This document shows positions 6,921-12,338 of a DNA stretch of 12,338 nt, in pieces; position 1 is the first letter of the stretch, and every line of letters begins with the position of its first letter. The notes under the pieces are model-generated. The model was not told where the DNA came from, did not search any database, and saw nothing but the letters and a program-made list of their open reading frames with translations. The translations under genes were made by a program, and so were the position numbers. This stretch comes from an uncultured Faecalibacterium sp. (lineage in GTDB: Bacteria > Bacillota > Clostridia > Oscillospirales > Ruminococcaceae). Location of the stretch: the NCBI GenBank assembly GCA_902463905.1, contig CABQHF010000041.1, forward strand, positions 1 through 12,338. The letters run 5' to 3'.

Positions 6921-7615
6921 CCGCCCCGGAAAAAGGCCGGTGGTACTGGTTCAAAAATTGGCTGCATTACCACTGGCTCTACCTTATTATTGCGGCCGTG
7001 GTGCTTTGGGTCGGCATCAGCTGGCTGGCAAACGCTCTGCACTGGGGCGAAATACTGCCGGATTACCAGATCGCCTATGTGGGCAAAAGCTCCCTGCCGG
7101 TGGATACCGCCCACGCCATTGAAGCTGCCTTTGCGCAGTACGGCGAAGATCTGAACGGCGACGGAATCGTTTCGGTCAAGCTCAACCAGTATGTCAGCGA
7201 CACAGAGGACGCGGAAAACGCTTCCACCTATGCGCTTGCGGCGCAGATGCAGTTTCTTTCCGATATGAATGCGGAGGAAAGCTATTTTCTGCTGCTGGAC
7301 GACCCGGTGCATTTCCAGCTGGATTATCAGGCACTGGCAAACTGGGACGGCACTCCGCCGGGCGACAACGACTATACCGCCGCCGGAAAGACCGTGCCTT
7401 GGGCAGACTGCCCGGTGCTGGCAGCTGCTGACCTTGGCAGCTACCGCACCACCATCCTTGGTACTACGGTCACTGGGGAAAGTGCAGAGCTGGTCAAGGG
7501 GTTATCTCTGGGTCGCCGTACCTTTTATGAGGAAGCAAAAAATCAAAAAGCCGCCCTTGCCCGGGAAGGAGCAAAGCGGCTGTGGAACATCTTGACGGAA
7601 GGAGCAACTCCATGA
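6917..7615 (+). CDS. Uncharacterised membrane-anchored protein
   Basis: A 232-residue protein whose ATG overlaps the regulator stop (ATGA, 6917-6920), so translation is probably coupled. A single membrane segment lies at about residues 20-41 (WLYLIIAAVVLWVGISWLAN) after a short, aromatic and basic N-terminus; the remaining 190 residues are predicted to be extracytoplasmic. They include a DLNGDG element (78-83), like the calcium loop of EF-hand or dockerin motifs, but only one copy and not in a full EF-hand context. The rest is soluble and acidic. I do not recognise the family. An in-frame ATG 42 bases earlier lies inside the regulator gene and is less likely. It is followed, again through an ATGA overlap, by a lipoprotein gene, so the two probably act together at the cell surface. 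Confidence 0.8.
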   Translation: MTAPEKGRWYWFKNWLHYHWLYLIIAAVVLWVGISWLANALHWGEILPDYQIAYVGKSSLPVDTAHAIEAAFAQYGEDLNGDGIVSVKLNQYVSDTEDAENASTYALAAQMQFLSDMNAEESYFLLLDDPVHFQLDYQALANWDGTPPGDNDYTAAGKTVPWADCPVLAAADLGSYRTTILGTTVTGESAELVKGLSLGRRTFYEEAKNQKAALAREGAKRLWNILTEGATP

Positions 7616-8202
7616 AACGGAAATGGCTGTGTGTTGTAGCACTTGCGCTGGCGGCAGTTCTCTGTACTGGCTGCGGTGTGAAGGATGAAAATTTGAAAAG
7701 TGATCCGCTGGTAAATGCGGATGGGACGGCTCCGGTAGGCAAAACGCTGGTTGCCCCTGCCCTGCCGGAGGACTTCACCTTGCTGGACAACAAGGATATC
7801 CTTGCCGCCAACGGCCTGTACTATGCTTCTTGGGTCAACGGAGAACCCCAGCCCTATGAAAACAGCGAGGGTAAGACAGTCGATCTCTATGATGCCCAGC
7901 TGACGCTGGTGGTACAGGAAAACAAGACCGAAGAAAAGGCAGCTTCCGCTGTTTCCGGCTGGCAGGAGCTGGCACAGCAGAACTACGATATTTCTGACAC
8001 ACAGACCCTGACTGCCGCCGGGCAGGAGTACACTGTCATTCAGTTTACCTATCAGGACAAGAGCAACCCCTATGCCTTTGGCGTTGCCGCCTTTGGACAG
8101 AAGGGCACCAGTGCCATAGAGTGGGAGCTTTCCTGTCAGGACAGTTATTCCGGCGATGCGCTGAAAGTCCTGACCGATTTTCTGAACAGCTGTACTTATT
8201 AA
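7612..8202 (+). CDS. Uncharacterised lipoprotein
   Basis: A 196-residue secreted protein with a lipoprotein signal: MKRK, a hydrophobic stretch from Trp5 to Leu17, and the lipobox-like Cys18-Thr19-Gly20-Cys21. Cys at -3 is less usual than Leu or Val, but Leu17 precedes it. The mature part is acidic, about 175 residues, with no further membrane segment and no motif I can name. The ATG at 7612 overlaps the previous stop as ATGA and has AAGGAG at 7599-7604, which decides the start over an upstream in-frame ATG at 7582. It is sandwiched between two membrane-protein genes in the regulator operon. A role with the neighbouring membrane proteins, or as an accessory of sugar capture, is possible, but nothing in the sequence shows it. 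Confidence 0.8.
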   Translation: MKRKWLCVVALALAAVLCTGCGVKDENLKSDPLVNADGTAPVGKTLVAPALPEDFTLLDNKDILAANGLYYASWVNGEPQPYENSEGKTVDLYDAQLTLVVQENKTEEKAASAVSGWQELAQQNYDISDTQTLTAAGQEYTVIQFTYQDKSNPYAFGVAAFGQKGTSAIEWELSCQDSYSGDALKVLTDFLNSCTY

Positions 8203-8215
8203 AGGAGGGCTTTCC

Positions 8216-8992
8216 ATGGGACTGTTTTTTCCGAGTGACCCCATCGTCCACGGCCAGCGCGCCAAGGGGCTGCCCCGTTATCAGGAACTTCTGGAACGCG
8301 ACTGGAAAAGTTTCCTCTTTGCCGACTTCGTGACGCTGGGCCTGTGCATCCCGTATGGTCTGGGCGTGGGCTACGCGCTGCTTTCTTCCAGCCTACTGGT
8401 GCTGCTCCCGGTCTGCATTCTGGGCGGGCTTCTGGTCGGCCCGGCGATCTCCGGCATGATGGATGCGTTGTTCCGCAGCTACCGGGATGCGCCCCGCGGC
8501 TGGTGGGAGAATTACTGCAAGGGCATGAAACAGAACTGGAAATTCTCCCTCCTGCCCGGCATCGTATTCTGCCTTGCGCTGGGCATAGAGCTGTTCTTCG
8601 GCATGGTGCTGTTCTCTGCGGAACAGCTGCCGGGCATCGGGACACTGGCCGTTTTCTTTGTCGGACTGCTGTTGCTGCTGATGCTGTTCACCGCCTTTTG
8701 GCCGCAAGTCGTCCTGTTTGAGGAAAGCAACCTGCACCGACTGCAAAACGCCATCCTGTTCTGCCTGAAATATGGCAAGCATGTGATCGGCACGGCGATC
8801 CTGCAACTGGGCTGGTGGCTTCTGTTCGTGTTGTTTTTGCCGTGGACGGGCTTTCTGGTGCCGTTCCTCGGTGTGTGGTTTATCTGGTTCGTCTGCTTCT
8901 TCCTGCTGTATTCCGATTTTGATGCCGCGTATGGCATTGAGGAAAAGATCCGGCAGCAGTTCCCGGAGCAGACACCCCGCTACGATGAATGA
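8216..8992 (+). CDS. DUF624 / YesL-like membrane protein
   Basis: A 258-residue polytopic membrane protein. Hydrophobic segments lie at about 37-57, 58-80, 111-133, 142-164, 188-208 and 212-232, suggesting five or six helices. The N-terminus GLFFPSDPIV and the loop after the second helix, with basic and aromatic residues (ALFRSYRDAPRGWWENYCKGMKQNWK written in family terms as a cytoplasmic loop at 84-109), resemble the YesL/DUF624 group. Those proteins are commonly encoded next to LplABC-type sugar transporters in Firmicutes, but their function is unknown. The ribosome binding site AAAGGAGG (8202-8209) overlaps the previous stop region, and the gene starts 13 bases after the lipoprotein gene. 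The assignment is from memory of the family and could be a related but separate group. Confidence 0.72.
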   Translation: MGLFFPSDPIVHGQRAKGLPRYQELLERDWKSFLFADFVTLGLCIPYGLGVGYALLSSSLLVLLPVCILGGLLVGPAISGMMDALFRSYRDAPRGWWENYCKGMKQNWKFSLLPGIVFCLALGIELFFGMVLFSAEQLPGIGTLAVFFVGLLLLLMLFTAFWPQVVLFEESNLHRLQNAILFCLKYGKHVIGTAILQLGWWLLFVLFLPWTGFLVPFLGVWFIWFVCFFLLYSDFDAAYGIEEKIRQQFPEQTPRYDE

Positions 8993-9007
8993 TAAGGAGA
9001 AGGACTC

Positions 9008-9940
9008 ATGGACATTTTAACGATTGGCGAAGTTTTGATCGACCTGACCCAGACCGGCAAGGATGGACGCGGCATCCCGCAGTTCGCGGCAAATCCCGGC
9101 GGCGCACCGGCTAATCTGGCGGTGGCTGCTTCCAAGCTGGGCGCAAAGACGGCCTTCATCGGCAAGGTGGGTGCAGATGCCTTCGGCCGCTACCTGACCG
9201 ATGTGCTGAACGAGAACGGCGTGGACGCTTCCCGCGTGGCCGTGGATGCAGACCATCCCACCACGATGGCAGTGGTTTCCGTAGATGCCGCCGGTGAGCG
9301 CGATTTCAGCTTTTACCGCAGTACCAATGCCGATGTGATGCTGTGCAAAGAGGACATTTCGGACGAAGCTCTGAAAGCTGCCAGAATCGTGCACTTTGGC
9401 TCGGTCAGCCTGACCGCCGACCCTTCCCGCGCCGCCACGCTGGATGCCGCCGCCCGCGCCAAAAAGCTGGGTGCCACCATCACCTACGACCCGAATTACC
9501 GCGCAAACCTCTGGAAAGATAAAGGGGATGCCATCGCGCAGATGAAAGCCCCTCTGCCGCTGGTGGACATCCTGAAAGTTTCCGATGAAGAACTGCCCCT
9601 GCTTACCGGCACCACCGACTGCGAGAGCGGCACGGCACAGCTGGCACAGAACGGCATCAAGCTGATTTTTGTCACCCTCGGCCCGGACGGTGTGTTCTAT
9701 CGCTTCGGCGAAAAGACCGGTCATGTGGCGGGTGTTCCCTGCAAGGTGGGCGATACCAATGGCGCAGGCGATACCTTCTTCGGTGCGGCACTGTCCAAGC
9801 TGTGCAAAGAAAATCTCAATACCCTGACGGTGGAAAAGCTGGAAAGCATTCTGGCCTTTGCCAACAAAGCGGCCAGCATCACCACCAGCCGGCATGGTGC
9901 TATCCCTGCCATGCCCACCCTTGCAGAAGTGGAGGGCTGA
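9008..9940 (+). CDS. scrK: Fructokinase, PfkB family
   Basis: A 310-residue sugar kinase of the ribokinase/PfkB family, converting fructose and ATP to fructose-6-phosphate in the cytoplasm. The substrate-binding motif GGAPANLAVAASKLG is at 31-45, and the C-terminal signature DTNGAGDTF at 248-257 contains the catalytic base Asp255 within the GAGD anion hole. Length is normal for the family. PfkB members differ in substrate, so 2-keto-3-deoxygluconate or another ketose is not excluded, but its place between a sucrose transporter regulon and amylosucrase, both enzymes of which release free fructose, favours fructose. Ribosome binding site AAGGAGA (8994-9000) precedes the ATG by seven bases. The stop lies three bases before the amylosucrase start. 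Confidence 0.88.
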   Translation: MDILTIGEVLIDLTQTGKDGRGIPQFAANPGGAPANLAVAASKLGAKTAFIGKVGADAFGRYLTDVLNENGVDASRVAVDADHPTTMAVVSVDAAGERDFSFYRSTNADVMLCKEDISDEALKAARIVHFGSVSLTADPSRAATLDAAARAKKLGATITYDPNYRANLWKDKGDAIAQMKAPLPLVDILKVSDEELPLLTGTTDCESGTAQLAQNGIKLIFVTLGPDGVFYRFGEKTGHVAGVPCKVGDTNGAGDTFFGAALSKLCKENLNTLTVEKLESILAFANKAASITTSRHGAIPAMPTLAEVEG

Positions 9941-9943
9941 ACC

Positions 9944-11773
9944 ATGGCAGTAAAACAGGAATTTGAGTCCCGGTTTGCCAAGCACAAGGACGAACTGGAA
10001 TGGCTGTTCATGGAGCTGTACCACGACCGTGAAGCCCTGCACACGCTGGAAGCCGAAATGGAACAGGCGTGGAATGCCCGCACGGCAGAGCTGAAAGCAC
10101 TGGACAAAGCACGCTCTGCCGACCCGGAGTGGTACAAGCGTGGCAATATGTTCGGCATGACCATGTACACCGATCTCTTTGCCGGGAATCTGAAAGAGCT
10201 GGCAAAGAAGCTGCCCTACCTGAAGGAGCAGAAGCTGACCTATCTGCACCTGATGCCCCTGCTGCAGATGCCCCACCCCCACAACGATGGCGGCTATGCG
10301 GTGGAGGATTTCGACACGGTAGACCCTGCCCTCGGCACAAATAAGGATTTGGAGAATCTGACCCGCGAACTGCGCAAAGCCGACATCAGCCTGTGTCTGG
10401 ATTTTGTCATGAACCACACTGCCAGCACCCACCGTTGGGCAATGGCGGCAAAAGCCGGAGATGCAACCTATCAGGCGTATTATCACTGCTACGATGACCG
10501 CACCATTCCCGACCAGTACGAGCAGACCGTGCCCCAGGTGTTCCCGAACACGGCCCCCGGCAACTTTACCTGGTGCGAGGAGATGCACAAGTGGGTGCTG
10601 ACCACCTTCCACGACTACCAGTGGGACCTGAACTACGCAAACCCGGCGGTGTTCGTGGACATGACCAAGAGCATCCTGCACCTCGCCAACCTCGGCGTAG
10701 AGGTGTTCCGCATTGACGCGGTGCCCTACATCTGGAAGCAGCTGGGCACCACCTGCCGCAATCTGCCGCAGGTGCACACCATCGTGCGGATGCTCCGCAT
10801 GGTGCTGGAATGCGTCTGCCCGGCGGTCATCCTCAAGGGCGAGGTGGTCATGGCTCCCAAGGAGCTTGCCGCCTACTTCGGTACCCCGGAAAAACCGGAA
10901 TGCCACATGCTCTACAACGTGTCCACCATGGTCAACCTGTGGAGCGCCCTTGCCAGCCGGGACACCCGGCTGCTGAAAGCGCAGCTAGATGCCCTGCACG
11001 CCCTGCCGAAAAACTGCTGGTTCGTGAACTATCTGCGCTGCCATGATGATATCGGCTGGGGTCTGGACGAAGCCGTAGAGGAAAAGCTGGGCATCGACCC
11101 CCAGAAGCACAAAGAGTATCTCTACCACTTCTATGAGGGCAATTTCCCCGGCAGCTGGGCAAAGGGCGAGCTGTACAACTACGACCCTGCCACCGGCGAT
11201 GCCCGGAGCTGCGGCACCACCGCCAGCCTGTGCGGCGTGGAGCAGGCGTTGGAAAAGAATGATACGATCGCACTGGATTACGCTGTGAAACGCGACCTGC
11301 TCCTGCACACGGCAATGGCATTTTTGCAGGGCTTCCCGATGCTGAACTGCGGTGATGAAATCGCACAGCTCAACGGCTGGGACTACAAGAACGACCCCGA
11401 CCGTGTGGAGGACAGCCGCAACCTGCACCGCAGCAAATTCAACTGGGAGGACGCAAAGCAGCGCACCCAAAAGGGCACGCTGCAAAACGCTTTGTGGCAG
11501 GGCATGGAGCAGCTGCGCCAAATGCGGGCAGACCCCTGCTTTGCCCCGGATGCGTGGGTGACCACATGGGACAGCCACAACCCCGGTGTGCTGGCACTGG
11601 TACGCAAGCGCGGCGAGGAAACGCTGGTGGGACTGTTCAACTTTACCGAGTACCCGGCAGGGGCAAGTCTGGACGCTCTGGGCGGCGAGTATCACACCCC
11701 GGAGGGCACTTCCGTCTGGCTGGCGGATGTGGAACTGGAACCCTATCAGGCACTGCTGGTAAAAAACAAATAA
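9944..11773 (+). CDS. Amylosucrase (GH13 subfamily 4)
   Basis: A 609-residue alpha-amylase-superfamily enzyme that transfers glucose from sucrose onto an alpha-1,4-glucan, releasing fructose. Catalytic elements are intact: nucleophile Asp258 in FRIDAV, acid/base Glu300 in LKGEVV, and transition-state Asp368 in RCHDDIGW; His158 lies in DFVMNHT. Compared from memory with Neisseria amylosucrase (636 residues; Asp286, Glu328, Asp393), order and surrounding residues agree well, and the pair that closes the glucose pocket there (Asp144, Arg509) appears as Asp115 in NDGGYAV and Arg492 in EDSRN. An N-terminal helical region (1-65) precedes the barrel, and a C-terminal beta domain ends at about EPYQALLVKNK. 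There is no signal peptide, so it works on imported sucrose. Sucrose hydrolases of the same subfamily, and sucrose phosphorylase, are alternatives; the latter is shorter and lacks these segments. Ribosome binding site GGAGGG is at 9931-9936. Confidence 0.87.
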   Translation: MAVKQEFESRFAKHKDELEWLFMELYHDREALHTLEAEMEQAWNARTAELKALDKARSADPEWYKRGNMFGMTMYTDLFAGNLKELAKKLPYLKEQKLTYLHLMPLLQMPHPHNDGGYAVEDFDTVDPALGTNKDLENLTRELRKADISLCLDFVMNHTASTHRWAMAAKAGDATYQAYYHCYDDRTIPDQYEQTVPQVFPNTAPGNFTWCEEMHKWVLTTFHDYQWDLNYANPAVFVDMTKSILHLANLGVEVFRIDAVPYIWKQLGTTCRNLPQVHTIVRMLRMVLECVCPAVILKGEVVMAPKELAAYFGTPEKPECHMLYNVSTMVNLWSALASRDTRLLKAQLDALHALPKNCWFVNYLRCHDDIGWGLDEAVEEKLGIDPQKHKEYLYHFYEGNFPGSWAKGELYNYDPATGDARSCGTTASLCGVEQALEKNDTIALDYAVKRDLLLHTAMAFLQGFPMLNCGDEIAQLNGWDYKNDPDRVEDSRNLHRSKFNWEDAKQRTQKGTLQNALWQGMEQLRQMRADPCFAPDAWVTTWDSHNPGVLALVRKRGEETLVGLFNFTEYPAGASLDALGGEYHTPEGTSVWLADVELEPYQALLVKNK

Positions 11774-11866
11774 GTAAATCGAACCGTTCCACTCTCTCTT
11801 TTCACCAAAGTTTCCCTTGCATTTTCTTACAAATCGCCGAAAGCAACGCATTCTCGAAACTTTTTG
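11774..11866 (+). other. Short gap after amylosucrase with no recognised element
   Basis: AT- and pyrimidine-rich sequence without a stable hairpin followed by T residues. The plus-strand operon therefore has no obvious terminator directly behind its last stop; the next strong one is the hairpin ending near 12052. Confidence 0.5.
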
Positions 11867-11895
11867 TTGACAAGGCTCGATTTTTGTGGTAATCT
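11867..11895 (+). promoter_or_regulatory. Consensus sigma-A promoter ahead of a non-coding region
   Basis: TTGACA (11867-11872) is a perfect -35 box, 17 bases before TAATCT (11890-11895). Transcription should start near 11902. The next credible start codon with a ribosome binding site is at 12331, beyond an intrinsic terminator, so the immediate product should be an RNA of about 150 bases. Confidence 0.7.
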
Positions 11896-11901
11896 ATCCC
11901 A

Positions 11902-12053
11902 ACAATTTAATATAACATATTCATAAATGATTCAGCTCGGCCAATACGAACGCCGGAGCAGTTTTATAACTTTCAATCGCTACATAACAAACCCGAACCA
12001 AGGCCACCCCGGAAGGGATGGTCAGGTTCAGGTTGTTGTGTGGCGATTTTTTA
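11902..12053 (+). ncRNA. Candidate structured small RNA or terminated leader
   Basis: Starting from the promoter above, the transcript would hold an AT-rich 5' end, a hairpin at 11935-11959 (GCTC-GGC pairing with GCC-G-GAGC, one bulged G, 10-base loop), then a long hairpin at 11975-12048 and a T6 run. There is no open frame with a ribosome binding site inside it. It matches no RNA class I can name with confidence. It may be an independent small RNA, a regulated leader of the gene starting at 12331, or simply the distal terminator of the amylosucrase operon with a fortuitous promoter. Confidence 0.5.
11975..12052 (+). terminator. Long intrinsic terminator hairpin with GNRA loop
   Basis: The left arm 11975-11999 (AATCGCTACATAACAA, then A, CCCGAACC) pairs with 12025-12048 over about 22 base pairs, with two G-U pairs, one bulged A and one mismatch. 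The apical part CCACCCC (12004-12010) pairs with GGGATGG (12015-12021) around a GGAA tetraloop. Six T residues (12047-12052) follow directly, giving a strong plus-strand terminator. The two G-U pairs, which are stable only in RNA of this strand, support a plus-strand transcript. Confidence 0.75.
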
Positions 12054-12191
12054 TTGCCAAATCCAGCACCGCACCTTGAAAACCGCATGACCGTCTGCAT
12101 GGGATACACGGCGAAGACCCTGAGAAGGAGAGCCGGAAAACGCCGCCGGAAGGGGGTAGGAAATCCATGCAGGGAGAACGGCGCACCCAAT
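12053..12191. other. Unassigned purine-rich segment with a spaced inverted repeat
   Basis: No credible gene is seen in this 139-base stretch. CTGCATGG at 12095-12102 is inverted as CCATGCAG at 12165-12172, and flanking CCGT/ACGG (12091-12094; 12177-12180) could extend the pairing across a bulge. Between them lies a GC-rich purine-rich segment with GCCGG/CCGCCGG repeats. It could fold as one multi-branched RNA domain or be part of the end of a mobile element. An open frame crosses it but has no suitable start. Confidence 0.35.
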
Positions 12192-12218
12192 ATCAACTGG
12201 TCAAAATGGCCAGTTGAT
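12192..12218. repeat. Hairpin A of a three-hairpin array
   Basis: ATCAACTGGTCA pairs with TGGCCAGTTGAT over 12 positions (one G-T) around an AAA loop, and is followed by TTTTCC. It closely resembles hairpin C in sequence and in the bases that follow it. Confidence 0.75.
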
Positions 12219-12225
12219 TTTCCAC

Positions 12226-12250
12226 GACACTTTCAATTTGAGAAAGTGTC
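12226..12250. repeat. Hairpin B of a three-hairpin array
   Basis: GACACTTTC (12226-12234) and GAAAGTGTC (12242-12250) form a perfect 9-bp stem with loop AATTTGA. Its sequence is unrelated to hairpins A and C, between which it lies. Confidence 0.75.
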
Positions 12251-12261
12251 AAAATTCAGAG

Positions 12262-12296
12262 AAAATCAATGTGGTCAAATTGACCACATTGATTTT
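12262..12296. repeat. Hairpin C: 35-base palindrome
   Basis: Perfect 17-base arms, AAAATCAATGTGGTCAA (12262-12278) and its complement (12280-12296), around a single central A at 12279. It is followed by CCG. A palindrome this long with almost no loop can be a cruciform, a dimeric protein-binding site, or an RNA terminator-like stem. It shares ATCAA, TGGTCAA and TTGATTTTCC with hairpin A. Confidence 0.8.
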
Positions 12297-12330
12297 CCGT
12301 AACGCTAGTGAAAAGAGAGGGGGCATCTCT

Positions 12331-12338
12331 ATGTATAT
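12331..12338 (+). CDS. Start of a gene running off the right edge
   Basis: ATG at 12331 is preceded by AGAGGGGG (12316-12323), a plausible ribosome binding site at seven bases. Only Met-Tyr and two further bases are visible, so nothing can be said of the product. The site lies in the loop of a small hairpin (AGAGA 12314-12318 with TCTCT 12326-12330). Confidence 0.35.

Noticed and set aside
9017..10906. A 629-residue open frame on the minus strand opposite fructokinase and amylosucrase
   Set aside because: It lies wholly antisense to two genes with intact catalytic motifs, has low-complexity His/Gly/Val-rich composition typical of frame shadows in GC-rich DNA, and has no ribosome binding site.
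9944..11773. Sucrose phosphorylase
   Set aside because: That enzyme is about 490 residues and belongs to another GH13 subfamily; the N-terminal helical region and the segments around the three catalytic residues match amylosucrase.
11921..12196. A 91-codon minus-strand open frame over the small-RNA candidate
   Set aside because: It reads through the terminator stem on the wrong strand and shows no family resemblance or ribosome binding site.
12018..12302. A 94-codon plus-strand open frame in the right-hand non-coding region
   Set aside because: It begins inside the terminator hairpin, runs through all three hairpins and has no ribosome binding site. It may be annotated elsewhere as a hypothetical protein, but the structured DNA explains the region better.
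1..12338. CRISPR array, tRNA, rRNA, insertion sequence
   Set aside because: No regularly spaced direct repeats, no cloverleaf-like sequence, no rRNA segment and no transposase motifs were seen on reading both strands.

Overview
The window is a compact sucrose / fructo-oligosaccharide utilisation locus, probably from a gut Firmicute of the Oscillospiraceae (Faecalibacterium-like). That assignment is inference from the moderately high GC, strong AAGGAG-type ribosome binding sites, LplABC-style CUT1 transporter genes, DUF624/YesL-like and DUF6061-like proteins, and the general look of the proteins; no 16S or marker gene is present.

Layout. (1) Bases 1-234: the 3' part of a small DUF6061-like gene on the + strand, followed by a strong hairpin terminator (245-283) that also closes the convergent minus-strand operon. 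(2) Bases 316-5531, minus strand: a four-gene operon, read from right to left as permease (LplB type), permease (YtcP/LplC type), solute-binding lipoprotein, and cytoplasmic GH32 beta-fructosidase. A highly structured 170-base spacer lies between the second permease and the binding protein. (3) Bases 5532-5930: a divergent control region with a sigma-A-type promoter in each direction (both with 17-base spacers) and four copies or part-copies of a palindrome of the form CGTGAAACGTTTCACG, the expected operator of the LacI-family regulator next to it. (4) Bases 5931-11773, plus strand: a six-gene operon of LacI-family regulator, an uncharacterised membrane-anchored protein, an uncharacterised lipoprotein, a DUF624/YesL-like membrane protein, a PfkB fructokinase and a GH13 amylosucrase. 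The first three are joined by ATGA stop/start overlaps. (5) Bases 11774-12338: no confident gene. It holds a consensus promoter driving a possible structured RNA that ends in a long hairpin plus T6, a segment with no recognised function, three consecutive hairpins (one a 35-base near-perfect palindrome), and the first codons of a new gene at 12331.

How it works together (inference from families). The ABC transporter imports sucrose or short fructans, using an ATPase encoded elsewhere. GH32 hydrolyses them in the cytoplasm, releasing fructose. Amylosucrase can instead transfer the glucosyl part of sucrose to an alpha-1,4-glucan, also releasing fructose. Fructokinase feeds fructose to glycolysis. 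The LacI-type repressor very likely controls both operons and itself. Points worth following are the sucrose split between hydrolysis and glucan synthesis, the trio of envelope genes coupled to the regulator, the structured spacer before the binding-protein gene, and the RNA/hairpin region at the right edge.
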